A stretch of 64,000 nucleotides of DNA, from positions 310,001 through 374,000 of the forward strand of contig FNPS01000001.1 of assembly GCA_900107365.1 (NCBI GenBank), given 5' to 3'. Position numbers and translations under genes: made by a program. The notes under the pieces were generated by a model. It saw only the letters and a program-made list of their open reading frames with translations. It was not told the DNA's origin and ran no database searches. This DNA is from Flavobacterium aquidurense (GTDB lineage: Bacteria; Bacteroidota; Bacteroidia; Flavobacteriales; Flavobacteriaceae). This document shows positions 1 to 8,876 of the stretch, piece by piece; within the stretch, counting starts at the first letter, position 1; each line of letters opens with the position of its first letter.

Positions 1-170
1 TTTCCGGTAAATTCAACAACAACGCGATGATTTCCTAACAAATTAGGATTCCAGCTGTCATTTCCATCGGTATATTTTATTTGTTGCGCAGCCAACGGCA
101 TACTGAAAATGCAAAGGCAGACAATCAATATTTTACTTAAAAGTGGTCTGTTTTTTAGGTTTAGTTTCAT
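1..170 (-). CDS. Secreted protein, N-terminal fragment (possible glycoside hydrolase-domain protein)
   Basis: Only the first 56 codons are in the window; the gene runs off the left edge. The start ATG (complement of 168-170) opens a typical signal peptide: Lys/Arg-containing N-terminus, hydrophobic core around LLSKILIVCLCIF, and a cleavage-like LAAQQ. The mature start reads IKYTDGNDSWNPNLLGNHRV. From memory this opening resembles large secreted Bacteroidota proteins annotated as glycoside hydrolase domain (DUF6067-type) proteins, but too little is visible to assign a family. Its place at the end of a SusC/SusD locus fits a secreted glycan-degrading enzyme. The coding call is firm; the function is a guess. 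Confidence 0.6.
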   Translation of the reverse strand, partial: MKLNLKNRPLLSKILIVCLCIFSMPLAAQQIKYTDGNDSWNPNLLGNHRVVVEFTG

Positions 171-212
171 TTTTTTGATGTTCAGGTTAAAAGGGTATGC
201 GTAATTAATAAT

Positions 213-1202
213 TTAGTAAACTGCTTTCCATCCATTTTTTTTCCAGTAAGCAATAATGGGTTTGTAAGGCCCGTATTTGTGTTGTTCTTCGGTAAAATTG
301 TCCTGAAAAGGACTATGTGAGTAATCAATGGGCTTACCCATTTTATTAGGATAATCAAATGTTTTTGGATTTGGTCTTTTATGAATTGCATCATCATTTA
401 CAAAAGCAGCAATATCCAATGCTTGTTGATCTGTTAAATAAGGTTTCCCGATTGTAACTTTATCATACGGCATGTTGCTTTTTAACCATTGTGCCTGTTT
501 GATAACGCGGTGCATACTTGAACCTGGCTGATAGCCGTATTCACCCCAAAGCGGTGGATAAGTATAACCTGATTTATCTGCGTTATAAACTCCTTCGCCA
601 TTATTTCCGTGGCAACGGACACAATTTTCTACAAACAGTGCTTTTCCTCTTTCCGGACTTGCAGCTACATCTGGGAATTCAATTTCCAGGTTTTTTGCTC
701 CTTTAAAATCGCCGTCTTTCGGAACAAATTTGCTAATCCATTTAAAGTAAGATAAAAAAGCCACCATTTCGTCGCTGTCAAGCGGAAGCGGTTTTCCGGA
801 ATGAGGACGCATAATGCAATTATTTACACGTTCGGCAAGTGTAAGTACTTTGTTTTCACGTCCGCGGTATTGTGGATAATTGTCATGAGAAGACATTAAA
901 TTGAAAGCATGAGGTTTTGTACCGGCGTCCTGATGACAATTGGTACAATTCATTTTATTGCCTAAATATTTTCCTTTGACTCCATTTGGGCCTATATAAT
1001 AAGCGGTTTTTAGCATTAATTCTCTTCCATAACGAACGGATTCTCCAAATTGATCATCCGGAATTTTGGAAGTGTCAATAGTAATGTATGCCTCATCTTC
1101 GGAAGTTTTTTCTGCCAAAGTTTGAGAATTTGAAGTATTGCAAGAATTGAAAACAACAATTGGCAATGCTGAAAAGATACCAATAAGAATTATTTTTTTC
1201 AT
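213..1202 (-). CDS. Di-haem c-type cytochrome, thiosulfate dehydrogenase (TsdA)-like lipoprotein
   Basis: The 329-aa protein has a lipoprotein signal ending at Cys21 and two haem-binding CXXCH motifs, CTNCH (Cys86-His90) and CVRCH (Cys194-His198). Between them lies ERVNNC with Cys129. In TsdA-family thiosulfate dehydrogenases a Cys after a similar RI/RV..C motif is an axial ligand of haem 1, so Cys129 is a good candidate for that role. The product is expected to be tethered in the periplasm or at the outer membrane and to pass electrons from thiosulfate or another small donor. It lies 99 bp downstream of the arylsulfotransferase-like gene on the same strand, which gives the pair a sulfur theme. 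A generic cytochrome c function remains possible. Confidence 0.72.
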   Translation of the reverse strand: MKKIILIGIFSALPIVVFNSCNTSNSQTLAEKTSEDEAYITIDTSKIPDDQFGESVRYGRELMLKTAYYIGPNGVKGKYLGNKMNCTNCHQDAGTKPHAFNLMSSHDNYPQYRGRENKVLTLAERVNNCIMRPHSGKPLPLDSDEMVAFLSYFKWISKFVPKDGDFKGAKNLEIEFPDVAASPERGKALFVENCVRCHGNNGEGVYNADKSGYTYPPLWGEYGYQPGSSMHRVIKQAQWLKSNMPYDKVTIGKPYLTDQQALDIAAFVNDDAIHKRPNPKTFDYPNKMGKPIDYSHSPFQDNFTEEQHKYGPYKPIIAYWKKNGWKAVY

Positions 1203-1217
1203 GTCTAAAATTTTTAT

Positions 1218-1285
1218 CCTAACGGGTTTTTAAAACCTGTTAGGTATTTATTATAAATTATACCTACAAGGTTTGAAAAACCTTG
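1218..1285. repeat. Two adjacent palindromes between the sulfotransferase and cytochrome genes
   Basis: The first inverted repeat spans 1218-1244 (CCTAACGGGTTTT paired with AAAACCTGTTAGG). The second spans 1267-1285 (CAAGGTTT, GAA loop, AAACCTTG). Both lie between two genes on the minus strand. They look like the A/T-rich palindromes found between flavobacterial genes and could fold in RNA as weak terminators or processing hairpins. Confidence 0.5.
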
Positions 1286-1301
1286 CAGAAAATCAATATT
1301 T

Positions 1302-2711
1302 TTAATTGAGAAGAAAAGGTTTCATATTTTCTTCCGGAATAAACTGCGTACGATACGGAGGAATTTCAGACTCTAAAGCCCAAAGTAATACTCCTTTTTT
1401 GTTCGTTAAAACCGTTATATGTCTTTTTGAACAACAAACTAAAATGGTGTTTTTATCAATCATATAAGCACTTCCCATTCTGTCATTGTAAATATCTCTT
1501 GGTAAATTGATATGGAAATCCAATTTTGCTGATTTGCCTTTTTCATCTATTTTAAGAGCAAAAACTGATGATTGTTTTTTATCCACACCATTATCAAAAA
1601 ACATTAAACTTCCATCTGGGTTAATGTGTGCGGCATGAGCCTGAGAGAAATTAGTATTTGCAGCCATTTTTATATTACCATCTTTTCCTAATTTCCAGAT
1701 TACTTTTCCAGTTTTTGAATCTACTTTCCAAATTTGACCGTTGTTGTAAAATGAAATTAAAAAGTTTCCATCTTTATCATAATTCAGGCTGTTGGCATGA
1801 GTCCAGTCTTTTTTGGTTTTAAGTAACGCTTTATCTTTCATAGGATCTAAATCATCAAAAACGCTCCATTTCCACAGTTGTTTTCCTTTTTTATCCATGA
1901 TCAAAATTCCGTCTCCGTTTATGGTGTCGTTCTTTTTTCCTCCAATAGAAGTTAAATCCATTATTTTTTGATCTACGGTTATCGTAACAATTTCGTTAGC
2001 CGATTTTTTCAGAATTTCATGATGAATGGTTTGTTTAAAATCGCCCTGTCCTTTTTTGACATGTGTTAAAGTGTCGCCCTGTAAATTGATTTCCAGGATT
2101 TCACTTCCGTAACTTGTTGGTTCATCATTTGTACCTAAAATGGAAAGAATGGTTTGGTCTTTTGTAAAATGAGTTACTTTAAATCCGGTTCCTTCAACGG
2201 TATGATACCATCTTAAATTTCCTTTGTAATCAACAATATAGGCAACTCCGGGTGTTTCTCTTTTGGCTACAAGCATAAAACCTTTTTTGAAATTTGCAGG
2301 TAAAAGTTCTGGTTTTGGGCAATTTGCCTTAAATTGTTTTTGCAACCATTCAGGTAATTTTCTAGACTTGAAAGTGTATAATTTGCCAGTATTGGTATTC
2401 TCGCCCTGAATAGTAACCAACTGAAAACTATAATTGGTTTCGGGCGTAATATTGCAAAGTACTAGTGAATGTTTAAGACCAGCTTTTGAAATTGGAGAGG
2501 TTATTTTGTTTTTTATTCCTTTTTTATCAGACCAATATTCGGCATATACCTGAACATTGTCACTCGTAGTAACATCGATTTGAATTTTCAATTCGTTGTT
2601 ACTATGCGTCCCAATATTGATATTTGTGATACGACCCTGATTTTTAGAACAACTTGCCAACGCAAGTAATGTAAAAATAAAACTCCCTTTTACTATTAAT
2701 TTTTTGATCAT
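1302..2711 (-). CDS. Arylsulfate sulfotransferase (ASST)-like lipoprotein
   Basis: The 469-aa protein begins with a lipoprotein signal (LALASC, lipid-anchored Cys at about residue 21). An N-terminal Ig-like part of about 100 residues is followed by a beta-propeller-like body with repeated blocks of the type GxIWKxDxxTGKVIWKLG. The segments WTHANSL and AHAAHINPDGS carry the conserved His residues expected in the arylsulfotransferase family, which moves sulfate between phenolic compounds through a sulfo-histidine. I cannot say which His is catalytic. The gene follows susD, separated by a terminator-like hairpin, and precedes the TsdA-like cytochrome. It may act on sulfated aromatics or glycans outside the cytoplasm. 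Confidence 0.75.
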   Translation of the reverse strand: MIKKLIVKGSFIFTLLALASCSKNQGRITNINIGTHSNNELKIQIDVTTSDNVQVYAEYWSDKKGIKNKITSPISKAGLKHSLVLCNITPETNYSFQLVTIQGENTNTGKLYTFKSRKLPEWLQKQFKANCPKPELLPANFKKGFMLVAKRETPGVAYIVDYKGNLRWYHTVEGTGFKVTHFTKDQTILSILGTNDEPTSYGSEILEINLQGDTLTHVKKGQGDFKQTIHHEILKKSANEIVTITVDQKIMDLTSIGGKKNDTINGDGILIMDKKGKQLWKWSVFDDLDPMKDKALLKTKKDWTHANSLNYDKDGNFLISFYNNGQIWKVDSKTGKVIWKLGKDGNIKMAANTNFSQAHAAHINPDGSLMFFDNGVDKKQSSVFALKIDEKGKSAKLDFHINLPRDIYNDRMGSAYMIDKNTILVCCSKRHITVLTNKKGVLLWALESEIPPYRTQFIPEENMKPFLLN

Positions 2712-2754
2712 CTTGAAGGCTTCTTTAATGAAACAGCAAAGTACTTATTTTGTA

Positions 2755-2797
2755 TAAAAATCAGGAATAGACAGACAATTAAATGCCTATTCCTGAT
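2755..2797 (-). terminator. Intrinsic terminator after susD
   Basis: On the minus strand an 11-bp stem (ATCAGGAATAG with CTATTCCTGAT, 2760-2797) is followed by a short T-tract. It lies just downstream of the susD stop codon, so the susC-susD transcript probably ends here. Confidence 0.75.
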
Positions 2798-2810
2798 TGG
2801 ACCTCTTTTA

Positions 2811-4322
2811 TTATTGTCTGTCGGCGTTACTTAATTTTGGGTTAAGATCAACCTGACTTTGTGGGTATGTATAATATTTGTTTTGTGGCATTTTGATTTG
2901 TGCTGGTTCTCCAACTCTTAGGTGATAGGCATTTACCAAAACATCATATTTGTTCATTCTGATCAAATCCGAACGACGTTTTCCTTCGTAGAAAAATTCC
3001 CATCCTCTTTCCTGTAAGATTGCATCTCTTAAAGTGCTTTGATTATAATTAGCCAAAACCAATAGTTTTGCATGAGATCTTGCTTTAACTTTGTTTATAA
3101 GATCTATAGCTTCTGTGGTTGGGCCACTAATTTCATTTAATGCTTCAGCTCTGCTCAATAATACATCGGCATAACGAAGAATGTTTACACTATGACCATC
3201 ATAATAAGTCGTAGTTTCATCATCAGCATACTTTCTTGTTGAAACGTCTGGCATATAAAATTCGCCTGCTGGTGGTTGCGCACCTAATGATGGCGCTTGT
3301 TTGTGTAATAAACCATCAACACCTTCAAATTCAGGGAAGAAACATTGTTTTCTTTCGTCTTCATTACCAAAAGTATTATAGAAATCCCAGTTAACCGTGT
3401 AATATTGCCATCTGTTTTGAACCACCGGATGATCAATTGGTCCAAAGTGATTCAACAATTCTGTTCCGTTTGTATTGGCGTCACTTAATGAAGAGAAGAT
3501 ATTTTCACTACACCATTTGTTACTTTCTTTAAACAAGCCTAAGTAAGAAGGATAAAGAGTGTATTCGTTTAGGTTCATTACCTGTTGTGTCAATGTCGCT
3601 ACTTTTTGCCAATCGTGGCTGCGTAGGTATAATTTTGCCATTAAAGTAAGTGCAGCACCTTTTGTGGCACGCCCTACATCATTAGTACCATAAATGTCAT
3701 TATTTTTATAATTAACAGGCAATACATTGGCAGCTTCAGTTAATTCTTTTACCAGAAAAGCATCAATTTCTTCTACAGATGAAGGAGGAGTCTGATCTAA
3801 ATAATTTGGATTTCCCAAATTAGCTTCTGTAATTAGAATCACCGGACCCCATGAGTCTGTTAAATCCATATAAGCAGAAGCTCTTAAAAACTTAGCTTCA
3901 GCTATAAATTGTGCTTTTTCTGCAGCAGTAATTCCAGCCATTGGAGTAATGTTAAAAATAGCAAAGTTGGCGTTTGCAATTAATTTATACATGGCATTCC
4001 AATCTTCTTTAAGCAAACCATTTGTCGAACTCCAGGTTCCTAGCGATAATTGTCCCGGATCTCCTCCATATTGGCAGTGTCCTAAATCTGTAGCAATGTC
4101 AGTCAAGGCGAAGTGTCTCGTTGCCCAATACGAAAAGTTGTCCCCTACAGATGGTCCTTTTAACCGACCATAAATAGAATTGATAGACGCTATAGCATCA
4201 GACTTTGTAGTAAAGCCATTCGTATTGGTTAAATTACTATATACCGTAGGATCAAGATCCTGGTTGCACGAAAATTGTGCTCCCGCGGTAAGTAAAAGTA
4301 GTAATAGTGTATATTTTTTCAT
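2811..4322 (-). CDS. SusD/RagB-family nutrient-binding outer membrane lipoprotein
   Basis: The 503-aa protein has a lipoprotein signal (GAQFSCNQ, Cys at about residue 19) and the usual SusD layout: an N-terminal region with TPR-like helices (LMAKLYLRSHDWQKV) and a C-terminal RagB/SusD domain ending in the family hallmarks RYADVLLSRAEALNE and LQERGWEFFYEGKRRSDLIRM. SusD proteins sit on top of the SusC barrel and capture glycans. It lies 37 bp downstream of susC on the same strand and is followed by a terminator, so the two form one operon. The glycan cannot be read from the sequence. Confidence 0.95.
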   Translation of the reverse strand: MKKYTLLLLLLTAGAQFSCNQDLDPTVYSNLTNTNGFTTKSDAIASINSIYGRLKGPSVGDNFSYWATRHFALTDIATDLGHCQYGGDPGQLSLGTWSSTNGLLKEDWNAMYKLIANANFAIFNITPMAGITAAEKAQFIAEAKFLRASAYMDLTDSWGPVILITEANLGNPNYLDQTPPSSVEEIDAFLVKELTEAANVLPVNYKNNDIYGTNDVGRATKGAALTLMAKLYLRSHDWQKVATLTQQVMNLNEYTLYPSYLGLFKESNKWCSENIFSSLSDANTNGTELLNHFGPIDHPVVQNRWQYYTVNWDFYNTFGNEDERKQCFFPEFEGVDGLLHKQAPSLGAQPPAGEFYMPDVSTRKYADDETTTYYDGHSVNILRYADVLLSRAEALNEISGPTTEAIDLINKVKARSHAKLLVLANYNQSTLRDAILQERGWEFFYEGKRRSDLIRMNKYDVLVNAYHLRVGEPAQIKMPQNKYYTYPQSQVDLNPKLSNADRQ

Positions 4323-4359
4323 TTTAATAAATTTAATGTTACTAAAAAAGCTTTTTAGA

Positions 4360-7300
4360 CTAGTGAATTGCGACTTTGATACCTAAAATAAATGTTCTTG
4401 AAGCCGGGAATGAGTTGAAATCGATTCCTCCACCTAAGTTTTGCTTCGAAGCATTATCTGGAGTAAAATGTCCGTTTACTTCAGGATCGTTTCCAGAATA
4501 ATTTGTAATAGTCAGTAAATTTTGACCTATAGCATACAATCTGATACTATCTATAAATTTAGCTTGTTTTAATACACTCTCAGGAATAGAATATCCGATA
4601 GAAACATTTTTTAAACGAACATAAGATGCATCTTCAACAAATTTTGAATTTACATAACTACCGTATTTACTTTTATAATATCCGTCTCTTGGTATTTCAG
4701 TATTTTCATTTGTACCGGCAACCCAACGATTTAGAGCGTCTGTACTTGTAGATGATTCACCTACCATTTTTGTCATATTATAAACAGAATAATCAAAAGC
4801 ACCCTGGAAAAAGATGTTCATGTCAAAATTTCCATATTTAAAATCATTGTTTAAACCTGCAGTATAATGGGGTGTAGAATTTCCTAAATACGTTCTGTCA
4901 TCAGCATTAATTACTCCATCGCCGTTAACATCAACATATTTTGGATCTCCAGCTACAGATAATGGCTGAGGAGCATAAGTTTCTCCTGTTTTTACAACTC
5001 CGGCATATTTATATCCATATAATTCACTCATTTCTTTTCCGGGAACGAGTCTTGTGAATTCCTGTCCTGAAACCGTACCACTTGGATTAGAAGTGTTAGT
5101 ACTGATGATTTTTACATTATCAGCAAGCGATATTATTTCTTGTTTGTTGTAAGCAACATTTAATGATGTTGTCCAGCTAAATTTATCATTTCTAAAATTT
5201 GTGCTGCTGATTCCTAGTTCAATTCCTCGATTTCGGATAACTCCTGAGTTAATTCTTTGAACATCAAATCCCCACCATCCTCCAACAGGAACATTTAAAA
5301 GGGCATCAGTAGTTCTTTTTTCGTATACATCAATTGTTGCGCTAAGTTTATCATTAAAAAAGCCCATATCTAAACCAATATTGGTTTGCGCAGTTTGCTC
5401 CCACTTTAAGTTAGGATTTGATAAATTATTTGGTTCAGTACCACCAACAAAATTGCCATCACCAATAGTTACTCCCCAAGAAGTTAGTCTGTTCATGTAT
5501 TGATAATCTCCAATACCATCATTTCCTGTAATACCATAACTGGCTCTTAACTTAAGTTCAGAAAAAGTATTTAAATTTTGAATAAAGGACTCATTAGACA
5601 TTTTCCAGGCAATAGCTCCGGAAGGGAAAATTCCGAATTTGTTATTTGGACCAAAACGAGAAGATCCATCTTTTCTAATCGTAAAAGAAACCAGGTATTT
5701 ATCATTGTAAGAATAATTCAAACGGCTAAAGTAAGAAGTCAGTTTAGTTTCTGTTTTCTCCGTTTCTGGTTTCAAATATACTGCCGCTCCCTGAAGATTA
5801 TAATAAGTTAAGACATCATTAGAAAAACCAGATCCAGATGCTTTCATTCTCTCATAAGTATCTTTTTGATTAGAAGTTCCAACCATTGCTGTAACAGCAT
5901 GCTCATTAATATTAAACTTATAAGTCAAATATTGCTCCGTGCTCCATCTAAAATAAGTTTTGTTTTCTTCTGATCCTGTTCCTTTCAAGGCAGCTCCCGC
6001 CACTAATGTGCTTGGAGTATATTTTCCCTGAATATTTTCCTGCCATTCTGCGCCGGCACCAAAGTGATAAGTTAGATTTTTGATGATTTCATAATCTAAA
6101 AACATATTTCCGTTTACTAATCTGTTGATGGTGTGGTCTGTTGGCTCTAATAATAGAGCTAATGCGTTGTCTTTTCCCTGATATTTATAATATGAGCCAT
6201 CAGCATTATAGATCGGAATAGTCGGTGGTGCAGTTTGAATTGAAAACATAGGTGATAAAATATTATCTCCAAAATCACTGTTATTTCCTTCGCTTGAAGC
6301 ACCGTAAACATTGGTACCCATATTCAATTTTTCATTAAATCTTTTCTCACCACCCATTCTAACACTGTACCTTTCAAAGTCTGTGTTTACAATAGCTCCT
6401 GTTTGTTTAATGTAATTTCCGGACAAGAAAAATTTAGATGTTTTATCGCTTCCACTAAAAGTAAGTGTTCTGTTCAATACTTCTCCTGTACGTGTTGCAG
6501 CGTCAAACCAGTTGGTATTGGCAATAGGAAAACTTGCCGGGAAAACCGGTGGTCTTCCGTTTTCTTTTGCAATAGCATTTTGAATATCAGCATATTGTTG
6601 TCCGTTTAGCAAAGAAGGTTCTTTAATGATGTTTTGAAAACCATCTGAGATTTCAGCTTCAACCTGCATTTTTCCTAATTTTCCTTTTTTAGTAGTAATC
6701 AAAATTACCCCATTTCCACCTCTGGCACCGTAAATTGCTGTAGAAGAAGCATCTTTTAATACCTGAATGTTTTCGATATCATTTGGGCTAATAGAAGCTC
6801 CGGTACTTGTAATAAATCCATCAACTACATATAATGGCGCATTAGAAGTATTAATTGAGTTTCCTCCTCTAATTACGATTGAAGGACTAGTTCCTGGCGC
6901 ATAACTATTTTGTTGTACCTGAACTCCTGACGCACGTCCTTGTAATGCTTGTCCAACATTTGAAATAGTTCCGCCTAAGTTTAAATTGTCTTTTCCAATC
7001 GAACTTACAGAACCGGTAAGGTCTTTTTTCTTTGCTTTTCCGTATCCAACAACTACTTCATCTAGTTTTTGTCCCGCTTCTTTCATGACAATTTTAAGTG
7101 GAGCGCCTGATATGGTAACTTCCTGATCTTCCATACCAATATAAGTTATGATAAGTTTTGTAGCATTATCAGGAACCGTAATCGCAAAACTTCCGTCAAC
7201 ATCTGTTTGAACACCTGTTTTAGAACCTTTTACTGTTACGTTTACACCTGGTAACGGAAGTCCGTTTTGATCTGTTATTGTACCTTTTACAGTTTTTTCA

Positions 7301-7461
7301 AAAAATAACACCGTATTGTTTTTGTGTGATGTATCTATTGTTGAAACAGCCGAAGCCTGAAATGTAAAAACTAATAACGAAAGAACGGTTAGTTTGATTT
7401 CTTTTCCGGATAAATTGTTAATCCGAAAATCTCTTGGCTTTTTTTGGGTTAATAATTTCAT
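4360..7461 (-). CDS. SusC/RagA-family TonB-dependent glycan transporter
   Basis: The 1033-aa protein has a signal peptide (hydrophobic LTVLSLLVFTFQASA), a carboxypeptidase-regulatory-like domain (KGTITDQNGLPLPGVNVTV, about residues 58-130), a plug domain (ALQGRASGVQV, APLYVVDGF, YGARGGNGVILITTKKG) and a long beta-barrel ending in an aromatic-rich strand. SusC barrels import oligosaccharides using TonB energy. The promoter at 7709-7739 with two operators behind it indicates control by the LacI-type regulator encoded at 8877-9917. The leader between promoter and start codon is about 240 bases long. Confidence 0.96.
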   Translation of the reverse strand: MKLLTQKKPRDFRINNLSGKEIKLTVLSLLVFTFQASAVSTIDTSHKNNTVLFFEKTVKGTITDQNGLPLPGVNVTVKGSKTGVQTDVDGSFAITVPDNATKLIITYIGMEDQEVTISGAPLKIVMKEAGQKLDEVVVGYGKAKKKDLTGSVSSIGKDNLNLGGTISNVGQALQGRASGVQVQQNSYAPGTSPSIVIRGGNSINTSNAPLYVVDGFITSTGASISPNDIENIQVLKDASSTAIYGARGGNGVILITTKKGKLGKMQVEAEISDGFQNIIKEPSLLNGQQYADIQNAIAKENGRPPVFPASFPIANTNWFDAATRTGEVLNRTLTFSGSDKTSKFFLSGNYIKQTGAIVNTDFERYSVRMGGEKRFNEKLNMGTNVYGASSEGNNSDFGDNILSPMFSIQTAPPTIPIYNADGSYYKYQGKDNALALLLEPTDHTINRLVNGNMFLDYEIIKNLTYHFGAGAEWQENIQGKYTPSTLVAGAALKGTGSEENKTYFRWSTEQYLTYKFNINEHAVTAMVGTSNQKDTYERMKASGSGFSNDVLTYYNLQGAAVYLKPETEKTETKLTSYFSRLNYSYNDKYLVSFTIRKDGSSRFGPNNKFGIFPSGAIAWKMSNESFIQNLNTFSELKLRASYGITGNDGIGDYQYMNRLTSWGVTIGDGNFVGGTEPNNLSNPNLKWEQTAQTNIGLDMGFFNDKLSATIDVYEKRTTDALLNVPVGGWWGFDVQRINSGVIRNRGIELGISSTNFRNDKFSWTTSLNVAYNKQEIISLADNVKIISTNTSNPSGTVSGQEFTRLVPGKEMSELYGYKYAGVVKTGETYAPQPLSVAGDPKYVDVNGDGVINADDRTYLGNSTPHYTAGLNNDFKYGNFDMNIFFQGAFDYSVYNMTKMVGESSTSTDALNRWVAGTNENTEIPRDGYYKSKYGSYVNSKFVEDASYVRLKNVSIGYSIPESVLKQAKFIDSIRLYAIGQNLLTITNYSGNDPEVNGHFTPDNASKQNLGGGIDFNSFPASRTFILGIKVAIH

Positions 7462-7708
7462 ACTTAAAATTGGTTTTGGTTAATGTTTAATTGTTTTTTA
7501 TTGATTGTAAGTTTTAGACTTCTTTTTTTGATTCAGGAATACATTTTTGGTTTTCTATTTGAATTTTTTTTGAAGTATTTCTTTTTGAGATATTCACTTC
7601 AATTTCCAATCTCAAAACGGGTTATTTTATCCGTTTTTATTATTTTTTAAAGCATCAAAATCGACTAAAATTTTACTGAATTAACTTAGTTTTAAGATTA
7701 TTGTCTGA

Positions 7709-7739
7709 CGAAACTATAGATTATATTTTTATAAAACAA
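7709..7739 (-). promoter_or_regulatory. susC promoter, Bacteroidota type
   Basis: On the minus strand a TTG (7737-7739) lies 18 bases upstream of TATAGTTTCG (7709-7718), close to the TAnnTTTG -7 consensus. The same arrangement, with the same 18-base spacing and nearly identical bases, appears in the kinase promoter at 10030-10060. Confidence 0.75.
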
Positions 7740-7755
7740 GAAAAAACACAAAAAA

Positions 7756-7792
7756 TGTGCTCGAACACACAAAATTTATGTTCTCGAGCACA
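7756..7792. promoter_or_regulatory. Paired LacI-type operators upstream of susC
   Basis: Two near-palindromes, TGTGCTCGAACACA (7756-7769) and TGTTCTCGAGCACA (7779-7792), are centred 23 bp apart. They share the core TCGA between TGT and ACA arms, the form expected for a LacI/PurR-family dimer. They lie just upstream of the -33 element of the susC promoter, a position more typical of activation than of steric repression. The same pair recurs in inverted orientation at 9978-10014. Confidence 0.8.
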
Positions 7793-7799
7793 TAAAATT

Positions 7800-8172
7800 G
7801 TGCGAAACGTTTTTTTTGACTTAAAATGATGTGATTATTCTAAATTATTTTGGAAATAAACGGACTTCTTTATTTGACCTTTTTTTATGCGAAATTGTTG
7901 TTTAGATGAATAATATTTGATGTTTTTGCAAAATCTTATGAATTTCGCAATAGAGATATTGAATAGATACTAATTAAACAGGATTTTCTTATTGTTTTAT
8001 TTAGTAAGAAAATTGACTTTATCGCATTTTTATTTAAATCTGCGAAGGAGTTTTTTTACTAATTTTTTAGAGTATATTGGTCATCTTAAAAAAGCCCAAA
8101 ATTGCAACTCTGAAATGGAACAATTTTAGGGTTTTTAAAAATTAAAGATTATAAAATTTAAGAGTTATAAAG
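7800..8172. other. Non-coding gap upstream of the CBM9-like gene
   Basis: This AT-rich stretch between the operators and the CBM9-like gene holds no ORF I can support. Its only clear structure is an imperfect hairpin at 8095-8131 (CCCAAAATTG with CAATTTTAGGG, one bulged base), flanked by A6 on the left and T5 on the right. It could act as a terminator in either direction or as a leader hairpin 41 bases before the GTG start of the CBM9-like gene. Confidence 0.4.
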
Positions 8173-8811
8173 GTGAAAGAATATCAATTAGTATTTATAG
8201 ATAAAAATCAAAAAAGCGGAACTGATTTTCCAGTTTTATCATCTTGGAAAAAAGCAAATTGTTTAACGGATTTTTCCTCCCCATGGAAAGAGGATGCCAT
8301 TTCTAAAATTGAATTTAGAGCACTTTGGGATTTAGAAAATCTCTATTTCAAGTTTATTGTTTTCGATACTGATATTTATATTGATGAAAAAGATAATAGT
8401 TTTGATAGTATTGGAAATTCTGATAGAGTAGAGCTCTTTTTTAGAAAAAATGAGGCTATAGATCCTTATTATTGTCTCGAAATGGATACTTCGGCCAGAA
8501 TAATGGATTTTAAGGCAAAGCCAAATAAAGATTTTGATTTTAAATGGAAATGGCCCAAAGAAGATTTAAAAGTAATCTCTTTAAAAGACAAGAATTCTTT
8601 TACTGTTGAGGGAAGAATCAGTATTGCTTCTTTGAAAGAATTGAATTTAATTCAAAACAATATAATTGAAGCGGGAGTCTATAGGGCAAAATTTTCTTTA
8701 GCTGAAAATCTGCAATACGATGCAACCTGGATTTCCTGGGTAAATCCAAATACACCGGAACCCAATTTTCATATTGCTTCTTCGTTCGGAAAATTTATTT
8801 TAATGAAGTAA
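8173..8811 (+). CDS. CBM9-like carbohydrate-binding domain protein
   Basis: The 212-aa protein starts at GTG and has no obvious signal peptide. The pattern FRALWDLENLYFKFIVFDTDI, then a run of acidic residues, SDRVELFFRK and YYCLEMDTSARIMDFKAKP is that of the CBM9-like beta-sandwich found in xylanases and in stand-alone Bacteroidota proteins. The whole ORF is about one domain, so it is probably a free-standing sugar-binding module or sensor; without a signal its location is uncertain. It converges on the lacI-type gene and lies beside the SusC operon, which supports a role with the same glycan. Confidence 0.75.
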   Translation: MKEYQLVFIDKNQKSGTDFPVLSSWKKANCLTDFSSPWKEDAISKIEFRALWDLENLYFKFIVFDTDIYIDEKDNSFDSIGNSDRVELFFRKNEAIDPYYCLEMDTSARIMDFKAKPNKDFDFKWKWPKEDLKVISLKDKNSFTVEGRISIASLKELNLIQNNIIEAGVYRAKFSLAENLQYDATWISWVNPNTPEPNFHIASSFGKFILMK

Positions 8812-8813
8812 TC

Positions 8814-8876
8814 TGCCACAAAGGCGCTAAGTCGCAAAGAAATATAAACTTAGTGCCTTTGTGACTTCGTGGCAAA
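8814..8876. repeat. Palindromic intergenic repeat / bidirectional terminator
   Basis: GCCACAAAGGCGCTAAG pairs with CTTAGTGCCTTTGTGxxxxCGTGGC around an A/T-rich loop. It fills the gap between the convergent CBM9-like and lacI-type genes. Its outer GCCAC/GTGGC arms match the repeats at 15678 and 22282. Confidence 0.6.
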
